The notes beneath the pieces were generated by a model. That model ran no database searches and had not been told where the DNA came from. It saw nothing but the letters and a program-made list of their open reading frames with translations. Shown here one piece after another: positions 44,683-52,981 of a stretch of 64,000 nt of DNA (its first letter is position 1; every line of letters starts with the position of its first letter). Both the position numbers and the translations under genes were made by a program. This DNA comes from Parahaliea aestuarii (GTDB taxonomy: Bacteria; Pseudomonadota; Gammaproteobacteria; Pseudomonadales; Halieaceae). The DNA lies in assembly GCF_008064635.1 (NCBI RefSeq), contig NZ_VRYZ01000005.1, forward strand, positions 248,001 to 312,000. The letters are read 5' to 3'.

Positions 44683-45338
44683 TGATAGTGATATTTGATT
44701 GGGACGGGACGCTGTGCGATTCCGTCGACGGCATTGTGCTGGCCATGCGGGCCGCGGCGGAGGAGCTCTCCGTGGCGCCGCCAGAGGTGGCGGCAGTGCG
44801 CGATATAGTCGGCCTCGGGTTGCCCCAGGCGCTGGCGCAGTTGTTTCCCGGCAGTGCCGAGGGTGAGCGCATCGCCCTGGCCGAGGCCTACTCCCGCCAG
44901 TACGTGGCGGCCACCAGCGGGCCGGTGCCTATGTTTGCCGGCGCGCGGGAGATGCTGGACGACCTGCACGCCGCCGGCTTCGAACTGGCGGTGGCCACAG
45001 GCAAGAGCCGTCGCGGCCTGAACCGCGTGTTGGCGGGGGCGGGTATGAGCGGATTTTTCGAGGCCACCCGCTGCGCCGATGAAACTGCATCCAAGCCCGA
45101 CCCGCTGATGCTGCAGCAGATCCTGCAGGAGCGACGCCGAACTGCCGGCCAGGCCGTCATGATCGGCGACAGTGAGTACGACCTGGCCATGGCTCGGAAC
45201 GCCGGCATGGCCTCAATTGGCGTCAGTTTCGGGGTGCACAGCGCAAAGCGCCTGCGGCAGCACGGGCCCCTCGCGGTGGTGGATCAGCTCTCCGAGTTGC
45301 GGCCGCTGCTGGAAGAGGCCCTTGCCAGCACCGGGTGA
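44682..45338 (+). CDS. HAD-IA family phosphatase (phosphoglycolate phosphatase-like)
   Basis: A 218-residue HAD hydrolase. Motif I is IFDWDGTLCDS with Asp5 and Asp7, motif II VATGKSRRGL, motif III Lys in ASKPDP, and motif IV MIGDSEYDLAMARNAGM. A helical cap lies between residues 15 and 80. It is translationally coupled to rluC, as is the equivalent gene in Pseudomonas. The substrate is unknown. It reads into the convergent maf-like gene, overlapping it by 55 bases at the 3' ends. Confidence 0.9.
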   Translation: MIVIFDWDGTLCDSVDGIVLAMRAAAEELSVAPPEVAAVRDIVGLGLPQALAQLFPGSAEGERIALAEAYSRQYVAATSGPVPMFAGAREMLDDLHAAGFELAVATGKSRRGLNRVLAGAGMSGFFEATRCADETASKPDPLMLQQILQERRRTAGQAVMIGDSEYDLAMARNAGMASIGVSFGVHSAKRLRQHGPLAVVDQLSELRPLLEEALASTG

Positions 45339-45892
45339 CCGCTTTCCGCCAGCAGGCGGGTGAGCGCGATGAGCGGCAGACCCTCCAGGCTGGTAGGGTC
45401 ATTGCCGTGCAGGCGCTCGAACAGTGCGATGCCCAGGCTCTCCCATTTGAAACTGCCGGCGCAGTCGTAGGGTGTATCCCGGCGCAGGTAGATCTCTATC
45501 TCTTCATTACCCAGCGGCCGGAAGTCGACGGTGAAGGGTTCGGTGTGGGTCTTGTCGATGCCCGGCCCGAGCAGACTGACAGCGGTATAGAAGTGCAGGG
45601 TTTTGCCGCTGCAGGCCTCCAGCTGGGCGACAGCCTGCCGATGGCTGCCGGGCTTGCCGAGCAGGGAGCCGTCGAGCGAGGCGACCTGGTCACTGCCGAT
45701 CACCAGTGCCTCCGGGTGCCGCGCGGCCACCGCGGCCGCCTTGGCCCGGGCCAGGCGCGCTGCCAGGGGGGGCGGGGCCTCGCCGGGCAGGTGGGTTTCA
45801 TCGGTTTCCGGGGCGATACAGGTAAACGGCAGTTGCAGGCGTTCCAGCAGGCGCTGGCGATAGACGGAGGTGGAGGCGAGAATCAGGTTCAT
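45284..45892 (-). CDS. Maf-like nucleotide pyrophosphatase (YceF type)
   Basis: A 202-residue house-cleaning enzyme hydrolysing modified nucleoside triphosphates, probably m7GTP as in YceF. It has LILASTSVYRQRLLERL at the N-terminus and VIGSDQVASLDG and RDTPYDCAGSFKWESLG at the substrate site. Its position next to yceD-rpmF supports the YceF assignment. The last 18 codons overlap the end of the HAD gene on the opposite strand, and a few C-terminal residues (ASSSSGRNSES) exceed the usual length. Confidence 0.9.
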   Translation of the reverse strand: MNLILASTSVYRQRLLERLQLPFTCIAPETDETHLPGEAPPPLAARLARAKAAAVAARHPEALVIGSDQVASLDGSLLGKPGSHRQAVAQLEACSGKTLHFYTAVSLLGPGIDKTHTEPFTVDFRPLGNEEIEIYLRRDTPYDCAGSFKWESLGIALFERLHGNDPTSLEGLPLIALTRLLAESGHPVLARASSSSGRNSES

Positions 45893-45959
45893 GGCAAAAT
45901 CCCGTGACTGGCGGCAAGTTGTGAATAAATTCCGAAGCTCCTGTATTTTAAAGATTTTT

Positions 45960-45988
45960 TTGACAAGGGCCTATTCCGCCCCTATGAT
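45960..45988 (+). promoter_or_regulatory. Near-consensus sigma-70 promoter of yceD-rpmF (leaderless)
   Basis: TTGACA (45960-45965) and TATGAT (45983-45988) are exactly 17 bases apart. The first A in position to be a start site is 45997, which is also the first base of the yceD ATG. The transcript would therefore have no leader, and no Shine-Dalgarno sequence is visible. Confidence 0.8.
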
Positions 45989-45996
45989 GCGCGCCT

Positions 45997-46530
45997 ATGT
46001 TGACCGAGCCCCTCCCGACGACGCTGGATGTCCGTAAGGCAGCCGCGCGCGGCGTGAGTGTCAGTGGGGCGCTAAAACCGCTTGAATTACAGCGTTTCCG
46101 TGGCCTTCTGGCCTCGGAAGATGGTGATATTCAGGCGCATTTGGCGTTCTCCCGGGACGAAGAAGGTCGCTACCTGGTAACCGTGGACGTTGATGCTACC
46201 GTGTCGGTTACCTGCCAGCGATGCCTCGAGCCGACGACGACCACCGTGCAGTCCAGCAATACGCTGGCCATCGTGTGGACCGACGAGCAGGCCAGGCACC
46301 TTCCGAAGCACCTGGATCCGCTGATCCTGACCGAGGAGCCCTGCGTGTTGCGGGAACTGGTGGAGGACGAGCTGATGCTCAGCCTGCCTCCCTACAGCTA
46401 CCACGAACAGGCAGACTGCAATGAAGAATTGGTGGGTCTGGCCGCCTCCGAGCCCGAACAGGAGCAGCGCGAGGAAAAGCCCAACCCTTTTGAAGTGCTG
46501 GCGCAATTGAAGCCCGGCGAGAAACACTAG
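45997..46530 (+). CDS. yceD: YceD/DUF177 family 23S rRNA accumulation protein
   Basis: A 177-residue DUF177 protein, widely found upstream of rpmF and needed for normal 23S rRNA levels in E. coli and plants. The conserved CQRCLEP zinc-binding-type motif (about 70-76) is present, with a second acidic region near EELVGLAASEPEQ. The N-terminus LPTTLDVRKAAARG aligns with E. coli YceD, so the start at 45997 is right although no ribosome binding site precedes it. Only 9 bases separate it from rpmF. Confidence 0.93.
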   Translation: MLTEPLPTTLDVRKAAARGVSVSGALKPLELQRFRGLLASEDGDIQAHLAFSRDEEGRYLVTVDVDATVSVTCQRCLEPTTTTVQSSNTLAIVWTDEQARHLPKHLDPLILTEEPCVLRELVEDELMLSLPPYSYHEQADCNEELVGLAASEPEQEQREEKPNPFEVLAQLKPGEKH

Positions 46531-46539
46531 GAGTAAGTC

Positions 46540-46722
46540 ATGGCTGTTCAGCAGAACAAGAAAACCCGTTCGCGTCGCGGCATGCGTCGTTCGCACGATT
46601 CCCTCAATGGTTCCACTCTGAGTGTGGACCAGACCTCAGGTGAAACCCACCGTCGCCACCACGTGAGCGCCGATGGTTTTTACCGCGGCAAGAAAGTCGT
46701 CGACACCGGCTCTGACGACTAA
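46540..46722 (+). CDS. rpmF: 50S ribosomal protein L32
   Basis: A 60-residue L32. The N-terminus [19 protein letters not shown] is characteristic. It lacks the zinc-binding cysteines, so it is the zinc-independent form common in gammaproteobacteria. AGGAG lies 4-8 bases before the ATG. A strong terminator follows about 75 bases later, and the usual plsX does not follow. Confidence 0.97.
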   Translation: MAVQQNKKTRSRRGMRRSHDSLNGSTLSVDQTSGETHRRHHVSADGFYRGKKVVDTGSDD

Positions 46723-46796
46723 GCTTCCGGCTTAGCCAGCCGTCCCAGGACGATCCGGTTTGCGTCGAACGGCATTGCACGCCGTTTGCCAGACCC

Positions 46797-46823
46797 GCGG
46801 GGGCCCAGGCCCCCGCAGTTTTT
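46797..46823 (+). terminator. Rho-independent terminator after rpmF
   Basis: GCGGGGGCC (46797-46805) pairs with GGCCCCCGC (46808-46816) with a tiny loop, followed by AGTTTTT. It ends the yceD-rpmF transcript before fabD. Confidence 0.8.
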
Positions 46824-46968
46824 CCCCTCCGGCGCAGCAAGCGCTGTCAACATTCCCTCTTTCGATACTCCTTCCGCCCGCTGTCGCCTTGCTCGAAGGC
46901 TGCTGCAGCGCAGTGCTGCGCGTCGTTTTTGCAGGCGTCGGGCAAAGCTACCGTTAAGGATCCATATC

Positions 46969-47925
46969 ATGGCACTCGCACATACTGCCTTTGTTTTTCC
47001 CGGCCAGGGCTCCCAGAAAGTGGGCATGCTGGCTGCCGCCTACGAGGCCTATGCGGCCGTACGCGATACCTTCAGCGCCGCCTCTGAGGCCCTCGGATAC
47101 GATATGTGGGACCTGATCCAGAATGGCGAACAGGAAGCCCTCAACCTGACCGCAACCACCCAGCCGGTCCTGCTGACCTCCAGCGTCGCCCTGTGGCGCG
47201 CCTGGCAGGAGCAGGGCGGTGACAGCCCGTTGGTGATGGCCGGGCACAGTCTCGGTGAGTTCAGCGCCCTGGTTTGCGCCGGCGCTCTGGATTTTGCCGA
47301 TGCAGTGCGCCTGGTGCGCCAGCGCGGCGAATTTATGCAGACGGCGGTGCCGGTGGGTGAGGGCGCCATGGCGGCGATTATCGGTGTCGATGACCAGGTC
47401 ATCGTCGATATCTGTGCCGGTGTGGCCGGTGGCAGCGCAGGCGAGGTCGCCGCGGTGAACTTCAACTCCCCCGGCCAGGTAGTGATTGCCGGCCATACAG
47501 GTGCCGTCGACGCGGCGATTGCGGCATTAAAGGACGCCGGCGCAAAACGCGCCATGCCGCTGCCAGTCAGCGCGCCTTTCCATACGGTACTGATGAGACC
47601 CGCGGGCGAACGCCTGGCCGAGGCGATGGCCACCGTCGCTATCAACTCCCCGGCAATTCCGGTCATCCATAACGTACACTGCCAGGCGGAGTCAGACCCG
47701 GAGCGTATCCGTGAATTGCTGGTGCAGCAGATCTACAGCCCCGTTCAGTGGACGGGCTGCGTACAGGCGATGGTTGAGCGCGGCGTCAGCGACGTGGTTG
47801 AGTGCGGCCCCGGCAAGGTGCTCGGCGGCCTGAATCGCCGCATCGACAAATCGCTGTCCAGCCACTCGCTGGAAGAGCCGGAAGGCCTGCAGGAAGCGCT
47901 GTCTGCGCTGGCCGGCGCGGCCTGA
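46969..47925 (+). CDS. fabD: Malonyl-CoA:ACP transacylase
   Basis: A 318-residue enzyme moving malonyl from CoA to acyl carrier protein, the entry step of fatty-acid elongation. AGHSLGEFSA holds catalytic Ser94, with PVSAPFHTVLM supplying His near 205. The start at ATG 46969 has AAGGA 8 bases upstream and matches the family N-terminus (FVFPGQGSQ). The frame is open upstream across the terminator, but that is not coding. plsX and fabH, often found just before, are absent. Confidence 0.96.
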   Translation: MALAHTAFVFPGQGSQKVGMLAAAYEAYAAVRDTFSAASEALGYDMWDLIQNGEQEALNLTATTQPVLLTSSVALWRAWQEQGGDSPLVMAGHSLGEFSALVCAGALDFADAVRLVRQRGEFMQTAVPVGEGAMAAIIGVDDQVIVDICAGVAGGSAGEVAAVNFNSPGQVVIAGHTGAVDAAIAALKDAGAKRAMPLPVSAPFHTVLMRPAGERLAEAMATVAINSPAIPVIHNVHCQAESDPERIRELLVQQIYSPVQWTGCVQAMVERGVSDVVECGPGKVLGGLNRRIDKSLSSHSLEEPEGLQEALSALAGAA

Positions 47926-47961
47926 CCTTTATCACCAGAACAACGAACAGGGGAAAAGATC

Positions 47962-48702
47962 ATGTCTGAACAGAAAGTTGCGCTGGTCACCGGCGCCAGC
48001 CGCGGCATTGGTCGCGCCATTGCCGAGAAGCTGGCTGCGGACGGTTTCACCGTGGTTGGAACAGCGACCAGTGAATCGGGTGCCGAGGCGATTTCGGCGT
48101 ATTTGCAGGCGGCGGGCAATGCCGGCTGTGGCATGGCGCTGGATGTCGCCAGCGACGACAGCGTGGATGTCGTGCTGAAGAGCATTGCGGAGCAGTTCGG
48201 CGCGCCGCTGGTGCTGGTAAATAACGCCGGCATCACCCGCGACAATATCCTGATGCGCATGAAGGCAGATGAGTGGAGCGATGTCATCAACACCAACCTG
48301 AATGCCCTCTATCGCGTCAGCAAAGCTTGCCTGCGCGGTATGACGAAGGCGCGCTGGGGTCGCATAGTGAACATTACATCTGTGGTGGGCTCAATGGGCA
48401 ATATAGGCCAGAGCAACTATGCTGCCACCAAGGCCGGGGCCGAGGGCTTTTCCCGTGCACTGGCCCGCGAGCTGGGTTCGCGCTCGGTGACAGTGAACAG
48501 TGTTGCGCCCGGTTTTATCGACACCGATATGACGCGGGAACTGTCGGATGCCCAGCGTGACCTGATGCTGGGGCAAATTCCCCTGGGTCGCCTCGGGCAG
48601 CCCGAGGAAATTGCAGCGCTTGTCGCTTTCCTGTGCAGCGACGTCGCCGGGTACATCACCGGTGAGACTCTGCACATCAACGGCGGCATGTATATGGCAT
48701 GA
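47962..48702 (+). CDS. fabG: 3-oxoacyl-ACP reductase
   Basis: A 246-residue short-chain dehydrogenase reducing beta-ketoacyl-ACP with NADPH. The nucleotide loop is TGASRGIG (10-17), NNAG is at 87-90, and the catalytic residues are Ser140, Tyr153 and Lys157. The C-terminus ETLHINGGMYMA is typical. It lies between fabD and acpP in the conserved order. AGGGG lies about 8 bases before the ATG. Confidence 0.97.
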   Translation: MSEQKVALVTGASRGIGRAIAEKLAADGFTVVGTATSESGAEAISAYLQAAGNAGCGMALDVASDDSVDVVLKSIAEQFGAPLVLVNNAGITRDNILMRMKADEWSDVINTNLNALYRVSKACLRGMTKARWGRIVNITSVVGSMGNIGQSNYAATKAGAEGFSRALARELGSRSVTVNSVAPGFIDTDMTRELSDAQRDLMLGQIPLGRLGQPEEIAALVAFLCSDVAGYITGETLHINGGMYMA

Positions 48703-48778
48703 GCCAGACAACCTTTGTACAATTGGCCCCGCGGCCTACTATTCGTTCGGCGCCACGGTGCCGTGCGTCAAAAAAAAC

Positions 48779-48808
48779 TTCTTACCGGCTGGAAAAACAG
48801 AGTAAAAT
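48779..48808 (+). promoter_or_regulatory. Possible sigma-70 promoter of acpP
   Basis: TTCTTA (48779-48784) and TAAAAT (48803-48808), 18 bases apart, lie about 60 bases before acpP, in an A-rich spot within the 167-base gap after fabG. Acyl carrier protein usually has its own strong promoter. Confidence 0.45.
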
Positions 48809-48869
48809 CCTCGCTTCAGGCCGGTTCGATGGTTTGATTCAGCACTAAACTCAGGAGTGACCCGATATC

Positions 48870-49106
48870 ATGAGCAGCATTGAAGAACGCGTTAAGAAGA
48901 TCGTTGCAGAGCAACTTGGCGTGAAAGAAGAAGAAGTACAGACCGAGGCCTCCTTTGTTGAGGACCTGGGCGCTGACTCCCTCGATACCGTTGAACTGGT
49001 TATGGCGCTGGAAGAGGAATTCGAAACCGAAATTCCGGATGAAGAAGCCGAGAAAATCACCACAGTGAAACTGGCGATCGATTACATCAACGACAATCTC
49101 GCCTGA
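48870..49106 (+). CDS. acpP: Acyl carrier protein
   Basis: A 78-residue acidic helical protein. Ser37 in the ADSLDT motif takes the phosphopantetheine arm. It carries growing acyl chains for FabD, FabG and FabF encoded around it. GGAGTGA precedes the ATG by about 8 bases. A terminator follows, so high acpP expression can be separated from fabF. Confidence 0.98.
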   Translation: MSSIEERVKKIVAEQLGVKEEEVQTEASFVEDLGADSLDTVELVMALEEEFETEIPDEEAEKITTVKLAIDYINDNLA

Positions 49107-49124
49107 TTTTTCCTCACTGTACCG

Positions 49125-49159
49125 AAAAGCCGTTTCTATTTAACATAGAACGGCTTTTT
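49125..49159 (+). terminator. Terminator/attenuator between acpP and fabF
   Basis: AAAAGCCGTTTCTAT and ATAGAACGGCTTTTT pair in a long stem (one bulged T) around TTAAC, ending in a T-tract. It lies 19 bases after the acpP stop. Partial read-through to fabF is expected. Confidence 0.85.
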
Positions 49160-49206
49160 CTCTTTCTGGTTTCCCCCTAATTTCCCGCGGTTAAGGAGTT
49201 TACGCT

Positions 49207-50448
49207 GTGAAAGGCAGAAGAGTTGTTGTAACCGGTCTCGGCATGGTTAGCCCGGTCGGTCTCACCGTAGCAGAGACCTGGGAAAACATTCTTGCGGGCA
49301 AAAGCGGCGCGGCCCCCATCGAGCTTTTCGATGTTTCCGCCTATAGCACCCGCTTCAGCGCCAGCGTAAAAAACTTCGATTCAGATCCCTACATACCTGC
49401 CAAAGACGCGCGCAAGATGGATGTCTTCGTGCAGTACGGCATGGTGGCGGGCATTCAGGCTTTTGAGGATGCCGGCCTGGAAGTGACAGAAGCCAACGCC
49501 GGGCGTGTGGGATGTGCCATTGGCTCCGGCATCGGCGGTATCGGCCAGATTGAAAAGAACACGGAAATCGTGCGCACCGCCGGGCCACGCAAGATTTCCC
49601 CCTTCTTTGTGCCGGGTTCCATCATCAACATGATCGCCGGCAACCTCTCGGTCAAATACAACCTGCAGGGCCCCAACCTCGCTATGGTGACGGCGTGCAC
49701 CAGCGGCACACATAACATCGGTCTCGGCGCGCGGCTGATCGCCAGCGGCGACGCCGATGCCATGCTGGTGGGCGGGGCGGAAATGGCGACGACGCCGGTC
49801 GGCCTCGGCGGCTTTGCGGCAGCGCGCGCGCTGTCTACCCGCAATGATGACCCCGCTGCCGCATCGCGGCCGTGGGATAAAGATCGCGATGGCTTTGTCC
49901 TCGGTGACGGCGCCGGTGTGATGATGCTGGAAGAGTACGAATCTGCCAGGGCTCGCGGTGCGAAAATCTATGCGGAAATTACCGGCTTCGGCATGAGTGG
50001 TGACGCCTTCCACATGACCTCGCCACCGGAAGACGGGCGCGGCGCGGCGGCCTCCATGCGCAATGCAATCAACGATGCCGGGCTGGATGTCAGTGAGCTT
50101 CACTACATCAACGCCCACGGCACTTCCACCAACGCCGGCGATTTGGCGGAAACCTGCGCTGTCAAAAGCGTGATGGGCAACGCGGCTGCGCAGGTCGCGG
50201 TGAGTTCGACCAAGTCGATGATTGGTCACCTGTTGGGTGCGGCTGGCGCGGTGGAGGCGATTTTCTCGGTGCTTGCCATTCGCGACCAGGTGGCTCCACC
50301 GACCATCAATCTCGACAACCCCGACGAGGGGTGTGATCTGAACTATGTTCCTCACACGGCGCAGCAGCGGGAAATTCGTAATGTGCTGTCCAACTCCTTC
50401 GGATTCGGTGGCACCAACGGCTCCCTGATTTTCCGCCGTCTCGACTGA
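49207..50448 (+). CDS. fabF: 3-oxoacyl-ACP synthase II
   Basis: A 413-residue condensing enzyme extending acyl-ACP by two carbons. Cys164 in [12 protein letters not shown] is the nucleophile, and the histidines are in [11 protein letters not shown] (near 303) and [14 protein letters not shown] (near 340), the Cys-His-His triad of KAS II. GTG start with AAGGAG upstream. The C-terminus [14 protein letters not shown] is canonical. In organisms without fabH here, initiation must come from an enzyme encoded elsewhere. Confidence 0.97.
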   Translation: MKGRRVVVTGLGMVSPVGLTVAETWENILAGKSGAAPIELFDVSAYSTRFSASVKNFDSDPYIPAKDARKMDVFVQYGMVAGIQAFEDAGLEVTEANAGRVGCAIGSGIGGIGQIEKNTEIVRTAGPRKISPFFVPGSIINMIAGNLSVKYNLQGPNLAMVTACTSGTHNIGLGARLIASGDADAMLVGGAEMATTPVGLGGFAAARALSTRNDDPAAASRPWDKDRDGFVLGDGAGVMMLEEYESARARGAKIYAEITGFGMSGDAFHMTSPPEDGRGAAASMRNAINDAGLDVSELHYINAHGTSTNAGDLAETCAVKSVMGNAAAQVAVSSTKSMIGHLLGAAGAVEAIFSVLAIRDQVAPPTINLDNPDEGCDLNYVPHTAQQREIRNVLSNSFGFGGTNGSLIFRRLD

Positions 50449-50451
50449 TTC

Positions 50452-51300
50452 GTGGCGGTGACGGCAGATCCCTGCTGGGTAGACGGCGAGCGCAGTTCGC
50501 AGCTTCCACTTCCGGATCGCGGCCTGGCGTTTGGCGACGGGGTATTCGAAACCCTGCTGCTGGTCAACGGCGCGGCCATGCTGCTGGCATACCACGAAGA
50601 GCGTCTGCAGAGCGGACTCGAACGCCTGGGCATAGCGGCGACGCGGCCGCTCCTGGCGGCAACCGTCGAGCAGGCGGCAGGGGAGTCCCCTGCGGGGTAC
50701 GCGGCGCTGCGCGTCACCGTGACTCGGGGCACTGGCCCGCGTGGCTACGCGCCACCCCCGGCGCCTTCGGCGCGGGTCATTGTCCAGCTTTCACCACTGC
50801 AACACGACCCGTATGCCTGGCGCGAGCCGCTCGCGATTGACTATTCCTCTGTCAGGCTGGGCAGGCAACCACAACTGGCGGGTATCAAACACCTCAATCG
50901 GCTCGAACAGGTGTTGGCCGCGGCAGAGTGTGCCCGCGAGGGTTGGGGTGAAGCACTGATGCTGGACGAAAGCGGGCGAGTAGTGTCCGCCGTTGCCGGC
51001 AACCTGTTTCTTGTCCGCGGCGGCGACCTGCTGACACCGGCGCTGGATGGCTGTGGTGTCGCGGGCACGCGACGGCGGGCCGTGATTGAGCGCTGGGCGC
51101 CGGCGCTGGGGCTGGCGGTGGAGGAGTGCGCCATTGACGGGGAAGTGGTGCAGCAGGCGGATGAAGTCTTTATCTGTAACAGCCTCCAGGGGCTGCGCGC
51201 GGTCGGCGTCTGCCGCAAGCGGCGCTGGTCAGACTTCCCGGTGACCCGCGCATTGCTCGATGTGGCGCGACAGGAAATGGACGGGATGGTGCAGGCGTGA
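50452..51300 (+). CDS. pabC: Aminodeoxychorismate lyase
   Basis: A 282-residue PLP enzyme of the fold-IV aminotransferase family that splits aminodeoxychorismate into p-aminobenzoate and pyruvate. Lys146 in AGIKHLNRLEQ forms the Schiff base, and LAFGDGVFETLLL and EVFICNSLQGLRAV are family marks. GTG start 3 bases after fabF; a second GTG six bases on is an alternative. Its stop overlaps mltG (ATG within the pabC end), placing it in the same transcript. Confidence 0.93.
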   Translation: MAVTADPCWVDGERSSQLPLPDRGLAFGDGVFETLLLVNGAAMLLAYHEERLQSGLERLGIAATRPLLAATVEQAAGESPAGYAALRVTVTRGTGPRGYAPPPAPSARVIVQLSPLQHDPYAWREPLAIDYSSVRLGRQPQLAGIKHLNRLEQVLAAAECAREGWGEALMLDESGRVVSAVAGNLFLVRGGDLLTPALDGCGVAGTRRRAVIERWAPALGLAVEECAIDGEVVQQADEVFICNSLQGLRAVGVCRKRRWSDFPVTRALLDVARQEMDGMVQA

Positions 51301-52325
51301 AGCGTACTCTGCTGGCGCTATGCCTGCTGCTCCTGATTGCGAGCGGTTTGGCGGCACTGGAAATCCAGCGCCGCTGGCAGCAACCGCTCGCCATACCAGC
51401 GACAGGCATGGTGTTCGAGGTGCAACGCGGCGATTCCCTGCGCCGTATTGCAGAACGCCTGGAGCGGGCCGGCGTTACCGCTCAGCCGTGGTTGCTGATC
51501 GCCTACGGGCGCTATACCGGCGTTGACTCCCTGCTCAAGCATGGTGAATACCGGCTCGAACCGGGTACCACCGCCAGCGGTTTGCTGGAGCTGCTGGCCC
51601 GGGGGGAGGTCATTTACTATCAGGTGACGCTGCCGGAGGGGCTAACCCTGTCCCAGGCCCTTGCAGTGCTGGCCAGCGACCCGGTGCTGGAGCAGCAGTT
51701 GAGCGGGGTGGACGACGAGCGCATTATCACGCTGACAGCGGACTACCCCGGCCCCGAGGGCCTGTTTCTCCCCGAAACCTACCGCTTCGCCCGCGGCGAT
51801 AGCGACTGGCAGATTCTGCAGCGCGCCTTTGCGGCAATGGAACAGGCACTGGCCGAGGAGTGGGCCGGGCGCAGTGCCGACAGCCCCCTGCAGAATGCCT
51901 ACGAAGCACTCATTCTCGCCTCCATCATCGAGCGCGAAACCGGTGTGGCCGCCGAGCGGGCCGAGATCGCCGGCGTTTTCGTGCGCCGTTTGCAGCGGCA
52001 GATGCGCCTGCAGACCGATCCGACCGTCATTTACGGTATTGGTGACGCCTTCGACGGCAACCTGCGGCGTTCGCACCTGCGGGATGACGCCAACCTTTAC
52101 AACACCTATCGCCATACGGGCCTGCCGCCAACACCGATTGCCCTGCCCGGGCGGGCGGCAATACAGGCGGCCCTCAACCCGGCCGATGGCGATGCCCTGT
52201 TTTTCGTTGCCCGGGGTGACGGCAGCCATGTCTTCAGCGCCAGCCTTGCTGAGCACGAAGCCGCTGTGCGTAAATACCAGTTGCAGCGTCGTTCAGACTA
52301 TCGATCCAGTCCGGGGGAACACTAG
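51297..52325 (+). CDS. mltG: Endolytic murein transglycosylase MltG
   Basis: A 342-residue inner-membrane enzyme that cuts nascent glycan strands and ends peptidoglycan chain growth. One N-terminal helix (4-21) anchors it; a LysM-like region (about 38-100) precedes the YceG catalytic domain. LILASIIERETG contains catalytic Glu212, followed by FVRRLQRQMRLQTDPTVIYG. It overlaps pabC by 4 bases and shares a base with tmk. Confidence 0.95.
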   Translation: MKRTLLALCLLLLIASGLAALEIQRRWQQPLAIPATGMVFEVQRGDSLRRIAERLERAGVTAQPWLLIAYGRYTGVDSLLKHGEYRLEPGTTASGLLELLARGEVIYYQVTLPEGLTLSQALAVLASDPVLEQQLSGVDDERIITLTADYPGPEGLFLPETYRFARGDSDWQILQRAFAAMEQALAEEWAGRSADSPLQNAYEALILASIIERETGVAAERAEIAGVFVRRLQRQMRLQTDPTVIYGIGDAFDGNLRRSHLRDDANLYNTYRHTGLPPTPIALPGRAAIQAALNPADGDALFFVARGDGSHVFSASLAEHEAAVRKYQLQRRSDYRSSPGEH

Positions 52326-52981
52326 TGTCCGCTCCACAGCCCAGAGGCCTGTTCATCACCGTTGAAGGCGGGGAGGGCGTGGGCAAATCCACCAACATCG
52401 ATTATCTGCAGGACTACCTGCGCAATCACGGCGTGGAATTGGTGCTGACCCGGGAGCCAGGGGGCACTGCCCTGGCGGAGCAGGTTCGCGAGCTGTTGGT
52501 GCAGCAGCGCGAGGAAAAGTTCGATCCGCTCGCGGAGCTCCTGCTGATCTTTGCCGCCCGCGCCCAGCATATCGCGGAGGTGATCGAGCCGGCGCTGGGC
52601 GCCGGTCACTGGGTACTGTGCGACCGCTTTACCGACGCTACCTATGCCTACCAGTCCGGAGGGCGCGGCCTCGATCCGGACCTGGTACGGCGAATGGAAA
52701 CGCTGGTTCAGGGGGATTTGCGGCCGGATTTCACCTTGTTGTTTGACGCTCCCGTGGAAGTCGGTATGGAGCGGGCCCGCAACCGGGGTAGCCTCGATCG
52801 ATTCGAGCTGGAAGAGATCCAGTTCTTCGAGCGGGTGCGCCAGACCTACCTGCGGCTGGCGCGGGAGAGCAGCGGCCGCTTTCGGGTTATCGACGCCAGT
52901 CAGTCGCTGGAATGTGTGCGCGAGAAGCTGCATACCGTCAGTACTGAATTGCTCGATTGCTGGAGTGTGCGTCACCAATGA
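52325..52981 (+). CDS. tmk: Thymidylate kinase
   Basis: A 218-residue kinase converting dTMP to dTDP. The P-loop is EGGEGVGKST (15-24), the dTMP site shows LTREPGGT, and LCDRFTDATYAYQSGGRG is the DRF/Y motif; the LID has RGSLDRFE. GTG start sharing one base with the mltG stop. holB follows with an ATGA overlap. Confidence 0.96.
   Translation: MSAPQPRGLFITVEGGEGVGKSTNIDYLQDYLRNHGVELVLTREPGGTALAEQVRELLVQQREEKFDPLAELLLIFAARAQHIAEVIEPALGAGHWVLCDRFTDATYAYQSGGRGLDPDLVRRMETLVQGDLRPDFTLLFDAPVEVGMERARNRGSLDRFELEEIQFFERVRQTYLRLARESSGRFRVIDASQSLECVREKLHTVSTELLDCWSVRHQ

Noticed and set aside
46786-46968. fabD start further upstream at 46786
   Set aside because: The extension crosses the rpmF terminator and is not similar to FabD; ATG 46969 has a good ribosome binding site and gives the conserved N-terminus.
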